Notes: a model not told the origin generated them from the letters alone. A stretch of 64,000 bases of DNA from Aeromonas piscicola (GCF_000820005.1 NZ_CDBL01000044.1:112406-176405), one strand, 5' to 3'. Shown: positions 1 to 9,090, numbered from the stretch's first letter. Numbers and translations are program-made.

Positions 1-716
1 AATGGATGTTGTCCGAAGGCTACGGTGACCCGCGAACCATCACCCGTCGCATCAAGGGGATGGAAGAGTGGCTGGCCAACCCTGTGTTGATGGAAGCGGA
101 CAAGGATGCCGAGTACGCCGAAATCATCGAGATCGATCTGGCCACCATCAAGGAGCCCATCTTGTGTGCGCCGAACGATCCGGACGATGCCCGTCTGCTC
201 AGCACTGTGGCTGGCGACAAGATCGACGAGGTGTTCATCGGCTCCTGCATGACCAACATCGGCCACTTCCGCGCCGCCGGCAAGCTGCTCGAGAAGTTCC
301 AGGGCGAGCTGCCGACCCGCATGTGGATAGCGCCGCCCACCAAGATGGACAAGGATCAGCTGACCGAAGAGGGCTACTACGGCATCTTCGGGCGTGTCGG
401 TGCCCGCATCGAGATCCCGGGCTGTTCCCTGTGCATGGGCAACCAGGCGCGCGTGGCAGAAGGGGCTTCTGTGGTTTCCACCTCCACCCGCAACTTCCCG
501 AACCGTCTGGGCAAGGGTGCCAACGTCTATCTGGCCTCTGCCGAGCTGGCCGCGGTTGCCGCCATCATCGGCAAGATCCCGACCGTGGCCGAGTACCTGC
601 AGTATGCCAAGACCCTGGACGCCACTGCGGCCGACACCTATCGCTACCTCAACTTCAACGAGATCGCCTCCTACACCAAGAAGGCCGATGCGGTGATCCT
701 GCAGCAAGCGGTATAA
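1..716 (+). CDS. acnB: Aconitate hydratase B, C-terminal part (5' end outside window)
   Basis: This is the last ~238 residues of the bifunctional aconitase / 2-methylisocitrate dehydratase of the TCA and methylcitrate cycles, a cytoplasmic [4Fe-4S] enzyme. The reading frame is open to the left edge, so the gene is truncated by the window and not broken. The cluster-binding cysteines are visible in the two expected places: GSCMTNIGHFRAAG (first Cys) and GCSLCMGNQ (Cys-x2-Cys). The active-site stretch STSTRNFPNRLGKGA follows, as in AcnB. A strong hairpin terminator lies just downstream and the next gene is convergent, so acnB ends its transcript here. The identification is very secure. Confidence 0.97.
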   Translation, partial: WMLSEGYGDPRTITRRIKGMEEWLANPVLMEADKDAEYAEIIEIDLATIKEPILCAPNDPDDARLLSTVAGDKIDEVFIGSCMTNIGHFRAAGKLLEKFQGELPTRMWIAPPTKMDKDQLTEEGYYGIFGRVGARIEIPGCSLCMGNQARVAEGASVVSTSTRNFPNRLGKGANVYLASAELAAVAAIIGKIPTVAEYLQYAKTLDATAADTYRYLNFNEIASYTKKADAVILQQAV

Positions 717-750
717 GGATTGGCGCCGGTATGGCGCAGACAGTCCAATA

Positions 751-778
751 AAAAGCCCCGGCTCATGCCGGGGCTTTT
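751..778. terminator. Bidirectional rho-independent terminator after acnB
   Basis: A perfect 12-bp stem (AAAAGCCCCGGC, loop TCAT, GCCGGGGCTTTT) has an A-run on the left and a T-run on the right, so it can terminate acnB and the convergent SDR gene. Confidence 0.9.
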
Positions 779-800
779 GTTTGTGACGTCGTGCTGAGGG

Positions 801-1550
801 TCAGGCGGAGAAACCACCGTCTATGGTCAGGCTGGCGCCTGTGATATAGCCCGCTTCGGGCCCCGCCAGGTAGGCGACGAAGCTGGCGATCTCCTCATCC
901 TTGCCGTAACGGGCCAGCGCCATCATCCCCTTGAGCTGCGCCGCCGATTCCCCGTCAGCCGGGTTCATGTCGGTATCGACCGGGCCTGGCTGGACGTTGT
1001 TCACCGTGATGTCCTTAGGGCCCAAATCCCGTGCCATGCCCTTGGTCAAACCGACCAGGGCCGATTTGCTCATGGCGTAGACGGACCCCCCCGCCATGGG
1101 AATGCGATCTGCGTTGGTGCTGCCGATATTGATGATGCGTCCCCCCTTGCCCATGTGGTGCGCCGCCTCCTGGCAGGCCACGAACACGCTGCGGATGTTG
1201 ACGGCCAGGGTGCGATCGAGATCGTCCAGGGTCAGCTCTTCAATGTTGCCCCATACCAGCACCCCGGCGTTGTTGACCAGGATGTCCAGCCGACCAAAGG
1301 TGGTGACTGTCTGGCGGATGGCGTGCTGTACGGCGATGGCATCTGCACTGTCGGCACGGATGGCCAGCGCCCTGCCACCTGCAGCCGTGATGGTCGCGAC
1401 AATCTCTTCTGCCTTGCTGGCCGAGGAGACATAAGTGAAGGCCACGGCGGCACCATCGCGGGCGAGGCGTTTTACAATGGCGGCACCAATGCCGCGTGAA
1501 CCACCCTGTACGAAGGCAACTTGTCCACTGAGGGATTTAACGGTCAACAT
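801..1550 (-). CDS. SDR-family NAD(P)-dependent oxidoreductase (3-oxoacyl-ACP reductase-like)
   Basis: A 249-residue classical short-chain dehydrogenase. Visible are the nucleotide-binding GGSRGIG near residues 16-22, the NNAG motif (LDILVNNAGVL), a catalytic Ser in INIGSTNA, the YAMSK active-site Tyr/Lys pair, and the C-terminal ITGASLTIDGGF typical of FabG-like enzymes. The family reduces or oxidises carbonyl/hydroxyl groups with NAD(P)(H); the substrate cannot be read from sequence. It is transcribed away from the LysR gene at 1727, and such divergent pairs commonly mean that the regulator controls the SDR gene (inference). Confidence 0.88.
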   Translation of the reverse strand: MLTVKSLSGQVAFVQGGSRGIGAAIVKRLARDGAAVAFTYVSSASKAEEIVATITAAGGRALAIRADSADAIAVQHAIRQTVTTFGRLDILVNNAGVLVWGNIEELTLDDLDRTLAVNIRSVFVACQEAAHHMGKGGRIINIGSTNADRIPMAGGSVYAMSKSALVGLTKGMARDLGPKDITVNNVQPGPVDTDMNPADGESAAQLKGMMALARYGKDEEIASFVAYLAGPEAGYITGASLTIDGGFSA

Positions 1551-1726
1551 CTGGTCTCTCCTGTCTGGTCATGAAGTCGTGTCTGAGCGAGTGGGGAACT
1601 CAAGGGCATCCAATCCATCACCTGCAAGATGCGGCGTTGAATGAGCCTGTAAACAGTGTGATTGATTCCTTGAAATTGATTAAGTGGCTATTATTCCAAT
1701 CTCTATTTCCTTCAGGGACTGAATCC

Positions 1727-2650
1727 GTGGCACTACAAGACCCCTTTCTGAGTGTCAGGCACTTTGTCGCCGTGGCGCAGTCGGGCAGCTTTACCGTGGC
1801 GGCATTGGCGCTGGGGCTGACCGGCTCGGCGTTGAGCAAGAGCATAGTGCGGCTGGAGGCACGACTGGGGGTCAAGCTGTTGCACAGAACAACCCGTCGG
1901 GTGAGTTTGACCCAGGAGGGGGAGGCGTATCTGGTCAGTTGTCTCCAGGCGATTCGGGTGCTGGAGGCGACGGAGCAGAGCTTTGCATCGGGACAACAGA
2001 GTCCGTCGGGTCGCGTTCGAATCGATCTTCCCGCTGCGTTTGGCCGCCGGCATGTACTGCCGATCCTGCTGGATCTGGCTGGCAGCCATCCGCAGCTGGA
2101 TCTGTCGGTGACCTTCAATGAGCGCAAGGTCGATCTCATTGAGGCCAACATCGATCTGGTGGTGCGCATAGGTGCGCTGGAGGATCAGGCCGATCTCGTT
2201 GCGCGTCGGCTGGGAGAGCAGAAGCTGGTCATCTGCGGGGCCCCTTCCTATCTGGCACGACGCGGGGTTCCCCTGACCCCGGATGAGTTGTCACGGCACG
2301 ACTGCATCATCGACTGGCGCTCTGGGCATCGCCATAGCTGGCTGCTCCGAAATGGCGCAGGCCGGACTGAGGCTTACGACATCCCGGTACGCTATGAAAT
2401 GGGGGATGGTGAGGCTGTGTTGGCAGCGGCGCTGGCTGGCCTTGGCCTGGTTCAGGTGCCGACCTGGCTGGTCAACGAACAGCTGGATTCGGGAGCGCTG
2501 GTCTGTGTGCTTCATGACCAGTCCGGTGGCGAGATGCCGATCAATGTCATCTGGGCCAGGAGCCAGCACATGCAGCCCAAGCTGCGCGTAGTGGTCGATG
2601 CTTTGTTGCTGGCGGCGCAAATGAGTGGCAGTGGTTTCCGGGCCCGCTGA
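1727..2650 (+). CDS. LysR-family transcriptional regulator, probable regulator of the divergent SDR gene
   Basis: The frame is open from 1571, but the LysR winged-helix domain begins at VALQDPFLSVRHFVAVAQ, so I start at the GTG at 1727 (AGGGA lies about 10 bases upstream), giving 307 residues. The N-terminal HTH reads SFTVAALALGLTGSALSKSI, and the dimerisation helix LEARLGVKLLHRTTRR follows. The remainder is the two-lobe effector-binding domain. It most resembles the CrgA/AaeR-like branch of LysR proteins, which often regulate adjacent oxidoreductases. The effector is unknown. Confidence 0.85.
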   Translation: MALQDPFLSVRHFVAVAQSGSFTVAALALGLTGSALSKSIVRLEARLGVKLLHRTTRRVSLTQEGEAYLVSCLQAIRVLEATEQSFASGQQSPSGRVRIDLPAAFGRRHVLPILLDLAGSHPQLDLSVTFNERKVDLIEANIDLVVRIGALEDQADLVARRLGEQKLVICGAPSYLARRGVPLTPDELSRHDCIIDWRSGHRHSWLLRNGAGRTEAYDIPVRYEMGDGEAVLAAALAGLGLVQVPTWLVNEQLDSGALVCVLHDQSGGEMPINVIWARSQHMQPKLRVVVDALLLAAQMSGSGFRAR

Positions 2651-2721
2651 ATCTGTGTCGTCACTGTCCGGCAGCCACATGCGAGCCAGTGAAGCAGGTT
2701 GGGCCCGCGAGGTGTCGTAAC

Positions 2722-3633
2722 CTATTTGCTCAGGGATTGCAGCCAGTTCGCCAGCTTCTCATGGGGGCTGCCGGGAATCGGTGGCGCGGGGGCGAGCAGG
2801 TGATAGCCGGTGCCATCCGGGATGAATCCGAGCGGGGCGGCCAGCAGGCCGGCGGCGACATCGTCGCACACCAGCCGGTAGGGGCCGATGGCGACGCCAA
2901 GGCCCGCCACGGCGGCCTGCAGGCTGAAGTAGAAGTGTTCGAAGGTCTGGGTCGGCGCCTCGTCGCTTGCACTCTGTCCGGCCTGTTCCTGCCAGCTTTG
3001 CCAGGCGGCGGGACGGGTCTTGGTGTGCAGGCGGGGGGCAGAGGGGCGCAGAGCCGGCAGTTCCCCTTGTCGCTCGAAAAACTGTGCCACCTTGCCCGGC
3101 TGACAGACTGGCCCGGTCTGCTCCTCAAACAGCCGCTGGCTGTAAAGGTCATCAGGCCAGTGAAAGTCGTTGCGCCGAATGGCGAGGTCTATGCCGTTGC
3201 CAAAGCTGAGGGCGCCACCGCCCGCCATCAGATGCACGTCCAGCTCGGGGTGCAGGGCTTGAAAGGCGGGCCAGCGCGGGATCAGCCAGCGCATCAGCAG
3301 GGTGGGTTCGCAGGAGATGACCAGCGACTGGGGCTTGCTCTGCTGGCGTAGCGCCTGCGCCGTCTCCCGGATCCTGCCCAGCCCTTCCCTGACGGCCTCA
3401 TGGAGCCTGCTGCCCGCCTCGGTCAGAAAGACCCGGCGCTGGCGGCGCTCGAACAGCCTGATCCCCAGATCCTCTTCCAGCAGGCGCACCGCCCGGCTGA
3501 TGGCGCCATGGGTGAGATGCAGCTCATCGGCGGCGCGGCTGAAGTTTTCGGTGCGGGCAGCCACTTCGAAACAGCGCAGTGCCGTCAGGGAGGGGAGGGA
3601 GAGGTCTTTTTGTGAGTTATTATCACCATTCAT
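2722..3633 (-). CDS. LysR-family regulator, GcvA-like branch
   Basis: A 303-residue LysR protein. The HTH near residues 15-60 reads LTALRCFEVAARTENFSRAA and then ELHLTHGAISRAVRLLEEDLG, a pattern typical of the GcvA/AmpR/TrpI branch, followed by FERRQRRVFLTEAG. The effector domain has the GVAIGPYRLVCDDVAAG segment usual for the branch. The gene is divergent from the LysE-type exporter at 3711 with only 77 bp between the starts, so it may control that exporter in response to an amino acid (inference from position). Confidence 0.87.
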   Translation of the reverse strand: MNGDNNSQKDLSLPSLTALRCFEVAARTENFSRAADELHLTHGAISRAVRLLEEDLGIRLFERRQRRVFLTEAGSRLHEAVREGLGRIRETAQALRQQSKPQSLVISCEPTLLMRWLIPRWPAFQALHPELDVHLMAGGGALSFGNGIDLAIRRNDFHWPDDLYSQRLFEEQTGPVCQPGKVAQFFERQGELPALRPSAPRLHTKTRPAAWQSWQEQAGQSASDEAPTQTFEHFYFSLQAAVAGLGVAIGPYRLVCDDVAAGLLAAPLGFIPDGTGYHLLAPAPPIPGSPHEKLANWLQSLSK

Positions 3634-3710
3634 GTCAGAAGTTATCGTTCGTTATTAGTGTATATGCCAAATAAAATAGCCGATATTTCTCAGCATCAGG
3701 ATTCTTTTTC

Positions 3711-4328
3711 ATGACCGAACTGTTAGCCGTAGTAGCCATTACCTTCTTTGCCGTCATCAGCCCTGGGCCCGATTTTGCCATGGTGTCGCGCAACAGCCTG
3801 TTGCTCTCCCGTCGCACCGGCGTGCTGACGGCGCTCGGCATAGCGGCCGGGGTCTGTGTCCATGTGACCTACACCCTGCTGGGGGTTGGCCTGCTGATCC
3901 AGCAATCGCTCTGGTTGTTCAACCTCATCAAGCTGGCAGGGGCCGCCTACCTCATCTTCCTCGGCATCAAGATGTTGCGCGCCAGGCCTGTGACCCATGA
4001 GGAGATGGCCAGCCAGCCAACCCTCTCCAGCCTGGGGGCACTGCGCACCGGGTTTCTGACCAATGTGCTCAACCCCAAGACCACCATCTTCATCGTCAGC
4101 CTGTTCATGCAGGTGGTGCGGCCGGAAACGCCCCTTGGCGTCCAGCTCGGCTATGGCGCCTTCATAGTGCTGGCCCACGGGGTCTGGTTCAGTGCGGTGG
4201 CACTCTTCTTCTCCACCGCGTCGGTACGGGCCCGTCTCTTGGCGGTGCGCCACTGGATCGACCGGGTGTTTGGCGGCTTGCTGGTGGGGTTTGGCATGCT
4301 GCTGGCACTGACCCAGCAATCGCGCTGA
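3711..4328 (+). CDS. LysE/RhtB-family amino-acid exporter
   Basis: A 205-residue, very hydrophobic protein with the RhtB/LysE signature near the start (FFAVISPGPDFAMVSRNSLL) and about six membrane segments. The family exports amino acids such as lysine, homoserine, threonine or cysteine across the inner membrane; the substrate here is not assignable. The NVLNPKTTIFIVSLF motif in the middle is also characteristic. It pairs divergently with a LysR regulator, as lysE does with lysG/argP in other bacteria. Confidence 0.9.
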   Translation: MTELLAVVAITFFAVISPGPDFAMVSRNSLLLSRRTGVLTALGIAAGVCVHVTYTLLGVGLLIQQSLWLFNLIKLAGAAYLIFLGIKMLRARPVTHEEMASQPTLSSLGALRTGFLTNVLNPKTTIFIVSLFMQVVRPETPLGVQLGYGAFIVLAHGVWFSAVALFFSTASVRARLLAVRHWIDRVFGGLLVGFGMLLALTQQSR

Positions 4329-4445
4329 GGGTGTGGGGGAGTCATCCCCCTTATCCACCCCCGACTGTAGGGGCTTGTTTTTCATGCCTTGTGGTCCACT
4401 TTTCGGTAGAATTGCCGCTCATTTAGAAGTCAGATGAGGCGCGGT

Positions 4446-5840
4446 ATGACGGTCAAGTTCCAGGCATTTCACAGCATCAAGGCGATCAACAATCGGGAGG
4501 TGCTGTTCAACTGGTCCAAGACCAACCCCCTCGGCGCCCTGGATCAGGTGTGGCGCCCGAAGAACCGCGACGAGCTGCAGGCGCTGCTGCGTGAATACCC
4601 GGAGCGCAAGCTGCGGCTGATCGGTTCAGGCCTCTCCTTCGAACCCATTCACAGCGTCTATGCCGAGGGCAGTCAGGCACTGCTGGTGGATTTGCACCAC
4701 CTGCGCGGCCAGCTGGCGAAAACCGCCGATACCGTCACCTATCAGGCGGGCACGCCGCTCGATACCATCTACGCCGAACTCATCGCCATGGAGCGGATGC
4801 TGCCGGCATCCCCCGGCGTCATCGGCATCCAGACTCTGGGCGGCGCCCTCAGCACCGGCACCCACGGTCAGGGGCTGCACCAGTCTGCCCTGTGCGATGC
4901 CGTAGAGGCGATGACTGTGATGCTGGCCAGTGGCGAGATTATCCGAGTCGATCGCCCCGACCCGCGCTTCGGCGCCTTCGTGATGGGGATGGGGATGCTC
5001 GGCATATTGCTCGACGTGACCCTGCGTACCGTGCCTAACCGCATCATGCGCTGCACCAAGTTCACCACCGATTACCCCTTCCTGCTGGAACACAACGAGC
5101 GGCTCAACCGCGAGCACGGCTTCGTGAAGAGCTGGTGGTTTGCCTGGACCGGCGAGAGCCACATCTGGCTGGTGGATCCTGCTTCCGAGGAAGAGGTGGC
5201 CCGTTACCGCGCCGCGGGTAGCGAGCCGCTGCTGCTGGAGGGTGATATCGACGCCCGCATGAACGCCACCATAGATGCTACCCTGCAGAAAATGGCGAAA
5301 GACACCAAGGATGAGGCGTTGGCGGGGGAGCACTTCGAGACGGTGCGCCGCTTCAAGGACGCCTCCGATCTGGTGGGCAACGTCTACCAGATCCTCTGCA
5401 AGGGGATCCCGGCGCCCCAGATCAACTGTGAGGTGGCGGTGCCGCTTCATCGTATGAACGAGGCGCTGGAGACCCTGCAAGCGTGGCAGCAGGCCAACCC
5501 GGGCGTATTGCACTACCCCTTTATCCTGCGTTGTACCGGTCCCTCCGAGGCCTGGCTCAGCGCCGCCTACGATAAATCGGTCTGCTGGGTCGGTTTCCTG
5601 GTCTATCTGGCGGCAGATGGCACCTTTGTCAACGGCTCCATGGAGCAGATGCGCGAACTGCAGCAACTGCTGGTGCCCCTAGGTGGCATCCCCCATTTTG
5701 GCAAGCATCTGGCGATGGATCTCTACGACTTCCCGGCTCTGCTGCCGCGCTGGAATGACTTCCTGGCCCTCAAGGGCGAGCTCGATCCCCATGGCCGCTT
5801 CGAAAACCGCTGGCTCAGCGATCTGTTTGCCAACCGGTAA
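4446..5840 (+). CDS. FAD-linked oxidase with D-arabinono-1,4-lactone oxidase-type C-terminus
   Basis: A soluble protein of 464 residues. The N-terminal PCMH-type FAD domain contains RLIGSGLSFEPIHSVY and the substrate/flavin loop GGALSTGTHGQGLH. The C-terminal HFGKHLAMDLYDF with LDPHGRFENRWL is the hallmark of the aldonolactone-oxidase (ALO) family. Members oxidise sugar lactones or alditols; no specific substrate can be assigned. The ATG at 4446 is preferred over that at 4434 because GAGG sits about 7 bases before it. The GTPase gene follows after about 70 bp and may be cotranscribed. Confidence 0.83.
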   Translation: MTVKFQAFHSIKAINNREVLFNWSKTNPLGALDQVWRPKNRDELQALLREYPERKLRLIGSGLSFEPIHSVYAEGSQALLVDLHHLRGQLAKTADTVTYQAGTPLDTIYAELIAMERMLPASPGVIGIQTLGGALSTGTHGQGLHQSALCDAVEAMTVMLASGEIIRVDRPDPRFGAFVMGMGMLGILLDVTLRTVPNRIMRCTKFTTDYPFLLEHNERLNREHGFVKSWWFAWTGESHIWLVDPASEEEVARYRAAGSEPLLLEGDIDARMNATIDATLQKMAKDTKDEALAGEHFETVRRFKDASDLVGNVYQILCKGIPAPQINCEVAVPLHRMNEALETLQAWQQANPGVLHYPFILRCTGPSEAWLSAAYDKSVCWVGFLVYLAADGTFVNGSMEQMRELQQLLVPLGGIPHFGKHLAMDLYDFPALLPRWNDFLALKGELDPHGRFENRWLSDLFANR

Positions 5841-5849
5841 GGATTGAAA

Positions 5850-5915
5850 ATGACCCATATGCAAGATACCCGCGTGCTCATCACCCTGCCGACCCAAGGG
5901 GAGTCATCGATATGA
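5850..5915 (+). other. 21-codon upstream ORF that is a diverged copy of the start of the next gene
   Basis: ATG at 5850 opens a short frame (MTHMQDTRVLITLPT, then QGESSI and stop) whose first 15 residues match the start of the downstream GTPase (MTDMQDTRIPVTLLT) at 10 positions. Its TGA overlaps the GTPase ATG as ATGA (5912-5915), so translational coupling is possible. I read it as a partial duplication of the gene's 5' end about 62 bp upstream. Whether it is translated is unknown. Confidence 0.6.
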
Positions 5916-7039
5916 CAGATATGCAAGACACCAGGATCCCCGTGACCCTGCTGACCGGCTTTCTCGGCAGCGGCAAGACCACCTTGCTCAACCACTGGGT
6001 CAAGCAGCCGGAACTCGGCGAGTGCGCCGTGTTGATCAACGAATTCGGCTCTGTCGGGCTGGATCACCATCTGGTGCAGCAGGTAGATGAGCAGGTGGTA
6101 TTGCTCGATTCCGGTTGCATCTGCTGCTCGGTGCAGGGCTCCTTGGTGGAGGCGCTGCAGGGGCTGTTCATGCGCGCCATCCAGCGCAAGATCAAGCCGT
6201 TCAAAAGGCTGATTATCGAAACCACCGGTCTGGCGGATCCGGCGCCCGTGCTCTTTACCCTGCGCGAAGAGGGCTTTATTGCCCAGCGTTACCGCTTCGA
6301 TGGCACAGTGACAGTGGTGGATGCCGGCCATATCGAGCAGCAGCTGGCCGCTCAGTATGAAGCGGTGAAACAGGTGGCATTGGCGGATCTGCTGGTAGTG
6401 AGCAAGGGAGATCTGGTAGATGGCGAGCAGCTGGCTCGCGTCGAGGCCCAGCTGGCCGCCCTCAACCCGGCGGCCCCCATCGAGCGGGTCACCAACGGTG
6501 AGCTGTCGCCTGCGGTGCTGGAGAAGCTGGGCGCTTACAACGAAGCGGCGGGGCGCGACGTGCGCCAGTTGCTGACTTGGCTGCGCACCGAATCCCCCAA
6601 GCAGGGGCTGGCCTCGCCGATGCAGCCGAAGATGAAGCCGTTCGCCGCCAAGGTGGGCACGGCCGCACCGACTCACTTCGAGCACGGCAACATAGAGAGC
6701 TTCTCCCTGCGCATCGGCGAGCCGCTCAAGCCATCCCGCCTGCTGGCCGCCATTGATGCGGTGCAGGTCCAATATGGCGATGCTCTGCTGCGGCTCAAGG
6801 GGATATTGCAGTTGGAGGGAGAGAGCCAGCCTGTGGTGATCCACGGCGTTCATGGTCAACTCTATCCGCTGCAGGCTTTGGGAGATTGGCCGGAGGGCAA
6901 GGCCCAGTCCCGGCTGGTCTTTATCGTGAAAAGTCAGGACAAGGCGGGGATCGAGCGGCTGTTCCTTGATACGCTCAAGGCCCCCGAGCCCAGTCTGGAA
7001 GAGCAGCTCAGAGCCATGCTCGGCCAGCCGGATGCCTGA
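5912..7039 (+). CDS. G3E-family P-loop GTPase / putative metallochaperone (COG0523, CobW-YjiA type)
   Basis: A 375-residue cytoplasmic protein. Walker A is GFLGSGKTTLLNHW, followed by the metal-binding GCICCSV motif (C-x-C-C), the switch region ETTGLADPAPV and the guanine-specificity motif VVSKGD (variant of NKxD). The C-terminal CobW_C domain includes LLRLKGILQLEG. The family inserts or traffics metals (Zn, Co, Ni, Fe) using GTP. No Zur or Fur box is obvious upstream, so the metal is not assigned. The start is embedded in an unusual duplicated leader (5850-5915). A terminator follows at 7051. Confidence 0.9.
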   Translation: MTDMQDTRIPVTLLTGFLGSGKTTLLNHWVKQPELGECAVLINEFGSVGLDHHLVQQVDEQVVLLDSGCICCSVQGSLVEALQGLFMRAIQRKIKPFKRLIIETTGLADPAPVLFTLREEGFIAQRYRFDGTVTVVDAGHIEQQLAAQYEAVKQVALADLLVVSKGDLVDGEQLARVEAQLAALNPAAPIERVTNGELSPAVLEKLGAYNEAAGRDVRQLLTWLRTESPKQGLASPMQPKMKPFAAKVGTAAPTHFEHGNIESFSLRIGEPLKPSRLLAAIDAVQVQYGDALLRLKGILQLEGESQPVVIHGVHGQLYPLQALGDWPEGKAQSRLVFIVKSQDKAGIERLFLDTLKAPEPSLEEQLRAMLGQPDA

Positions 7040-7050
7040 TAGGCTAATAT

Positions 7051-7077
7051 GACCCGCTTTCGTGCGGGTCTTTTTTT
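7051..7077 (+). terminator. Rho-independent terminator after the G3E GTPase
   Basis: GACCCGC-TTTCGT-GCGGGTC followed by seven T residues. It lies before the start chosen for the MFS gene (7101), so the two genes are probably separate transcripts or linked by read-through. Confidence 0.85.
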
Positions 7078-7100
7078 ATCTGAAGAGGAGGTGGCTGCTC

Positions 7101-8489
7101 ATGCCCGATAGCACACACATGGTTACGCCTGCTCAGCGCAAGTGGCTGCCGCCGCTGACGGCGGTCGGCTTCTTCATGCAGACCCTGGATGGCACCATAC
7201 TCAATACCGCCCTGCCCAGCATGGCCGAGACCCTGGGCGAGAGCCCGCTGCAGATGCAGTCGGTGATCATCGCCTACATGCTGACGGTGGCACTGCTCAT
7301 TCCCGCCTCCGGCTGGCTGGCGGACCGATTCGGCACCCGCCGTATCTATCTGGCCGCCATACTGCTGTTCACCCTGGGGTCGCTGGCCTGCGCCGCCTCC
7401 AATACCCTGCCCATGCTGGTGGCGGCCCGGGTGCTGCAGGGCATAGGCGGCGCCCTGCTGATGCCGGTGGGACGCCTCGCCGTGCTGAGGGTCTACAGCA
7501 AGCACGAGTTGTTACGGGTGATGTCGTTCGTCACCATCCCCGGGCTGGTGGGGCCCTTGATCGGCCCGGCACTGGGCGGCTGGCTGGTGGAAGTGGCGAG
7601 CTGGCACTGGGTGTTTCTCATCAATCTGCCGGTGGGAATACTCGGCTTTATCGCCAGCTGGCACTTCATGCCCGATCTGCGGCAGGGCACGGCCAAGTTC
7701 GACTGGCAGGGTTTCGTGATGTTCAGCGCCGGCATGGTACTGGTGTCGGTGGGCTTGCAGGGGCTGGGCGAGCACAGCATCTCCACCGGCTGGGCACTGT
7801 TTGCCCTGCTGTTCGGGCTGGCCGCCATGGCGAGTTACTGGCTCTATGCCGCCAATGCCGAGCAGCCACTGTTCAGTCTGGCGCTGTTCAAGACCAGCAC
7901 CTTCGCCATCGGCGTCTGGGGCAACCTGTTTGCCCGCCTCGGCAGCGGTGCCATGCCCTTCCTCACACCGCTCTTCCTGCAGCTGGGGCTTGGCTTCTCG
8001 CCGAGCAAGGCGGGTATGACCATGATCCCCACCGTGCTGGGGGCCATGCTGACCAAGACGCTGGTGAACAAGCTCATTCCGAAGGTGGGTTATCGCCGCA
8101 TCCTGATCGGCAATACCCTGGCACTGGGGGCCATGATCGCCAGCTTCTACTTCATCGACAACCAACTGCCCTATGGGGTGCTGCTGGGCTGGCTGATGGT
8201 GTTTGGCGCCATCAACTCGCTGCAGTTCTCCGCCATGAACACGCTTACGCTGCAAGACTTGAGCGCCGAGCATGCCAGCAGCGGCAACGGTCTGCTGTCG
8301 GTGGTGATGCAGCTCTCCATGAGCCTGGGGGTGGCGATTGCCGCCAGCCTGCTGGGACTCTTCTCAGCCGGTTCGTCGGCGGCGGATGGGCAGTGGCTGG
8401 GAGGCTTCCACCTCACCTATCTCTGCATTGGTCTCATGTCCATGCTGGCTGCGCTGATCTTCGCCCAGCTGGCGCGGGACAAGGGGTGA
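7101..8489 (+). CDS. MFS multidrug exporter, DHA2 (14-TM) type, MdtD-like
   Basis: A 462-residue inner-membrane protein resembling E. coli MdtD along its length. Segments include LDGTILNTALPSMAETLGES, the motif-A loop GWLADRFGTRR, LLMPVGRLAVLR and SMNTLTLQDL. About 14 transmembrane segments are evident by hydrophobicity. The ATG at 7101 is chosen because GAGGAGG lies about 9 bases upstream; the longer frame from 7062 would start inside the terminator T-run. The family uses the proton gradient to export drugs or metabolites. No periplasmic adaptor gene is adjacent. Confidence 0.9.
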   Translation: MPDSTHMVTPAQRKWLPPLTAVGFFMQTLDGTILNTALPSMAETLGESPLQMQSVIIAYMLTVALLIPASGWLADRFGTRRIYLAAILLFTLGSLACAASNTLPMLVAARVLQGIGGALLMPVGRLAVLRVYSKHELLRVMSFVTIPGLVGPLIGPALGGWLVEVASWHWVFLINLPVGILGFIASWHFMPDLRQGTAKFDWQGFVMFSAGMVLVSVGLQGLGEHSISTGWALFALLFGLAAMASYWLYAANAEQPLFSLALFKTSTFAIGVWGNLFARLGSGAMPFLTPLFLQLGLGFSPSKAGMTMIPTVLGAMLTKTLVNKLIPKVGYRRILIGNTLALGAMIASFYFIDNQLPYGVLLGWLMVFGAINSLQFSAMNTLTLQDLSAEHASSGNGLLSVVMQLSMSLGVAIAASLLGLFSAGSSAADGQWLGGFHLTYLCIGLMSMLAALIFAQLARDKG

Positions 8490-8509
8490 GCGGGTTGTGC
8501 CGTCGGCAG

Positions 8510-8998
8510 TCAGGCTGATGGCGCAGGCAGGTAGCTGACCAGACAGGGCAGTTGCTCAAGCACTTGGGCCAGATGGGCTGTCTCCAGCAGAAAGGTCTGT
8601 TCCGGGTGGCCCGGTGTCCAGGTGAAGGCGTGATGCTCCATTAGTTGAGGGTCTACCAGCAGCGGGATATCGGCGCGGGGCAGAAAGGGGCAGACGGCGC
8701 CAGGCAGGCAGCCGATCTCGGCCTGCATCTCATCGGCAGTGCAGATTGAGGGCTTGGCACCGAGCGCGGCCTTGACCGCCTTGTTGTCGAGCCGTCCTCC
8801 TTGATGGGTCAGCAGGAGGGCAAAGCGGCCATCCTTGAACTTGAGAAACAGCGTCTTGCTGAATACCGCCTGCCAGCCCAAGCGGGCCCTGACTCTTTCG
8901 TCGGTGGCGTAATCGAGGATGGGCTCGTGCTCATAGCGCTGGTGGGGCAGTTCGGCGAGCAGCCGGCAGTTGAAGTCGTGAATGGTGTCGAGTGGCAT
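8510..8998 (-). CDS. YbaK/EbsC-family aminoacyl-tRNA deacylase-like protein
   Basis: A 162-residue protein with the YbaK/ProX fold: KTLFLKFKDGRFALLLTHQG is the substrate-pocket strand with the conserved Lys, and PGAVCPFLP matches the conserved G-x-V-x-P-F loop of ProX-type enzymes. These hydrolyse mischarged aminoacyl-tRNA such as Ala-tRNA(Pro). I start at the ATG at 8998, with AGGAG just upstream, rather than at the frame's first ATG at 9055. It converges with the MFS gene with only about 20 bp between. Confidence 0.82.
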   Translation of the reverse strand: MPLDTIHDFNCRLLAELPHQRYEHEPILDYATDERVRARLGWQAVFSKTLFLKFKDGRFALLLTHQGGRLDNKAVKAALGAKPSICTADEMQAEIGCLPGAVCPFLPRADIPLLVDPQLMEHHAFTWTPGHPEQTFLLETAHLAQVLEQLPCLVSYLPAPSA

Positions 8999-9090
8999 GG
9001 GGGTCTCCTGTGGCGAGCCCCATCCTGCCAGTCGTGGCGGGCCGGGCCCAATCACACTTTCTTATGGCGGATAAGCCGCCTTGCAAGATG

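Noticed and set aside
5723..6859. Long minus-strand frame of 378 codons opposite the GTPase gene
   Set aside because: It is antisense to a clear G3E GTPase and rich in His/Gln/Leu, the usual reading of GC-rich coding DNA in reverse. Likewise the 681-codon frame opposite the DUF885 gene (21102-23147).
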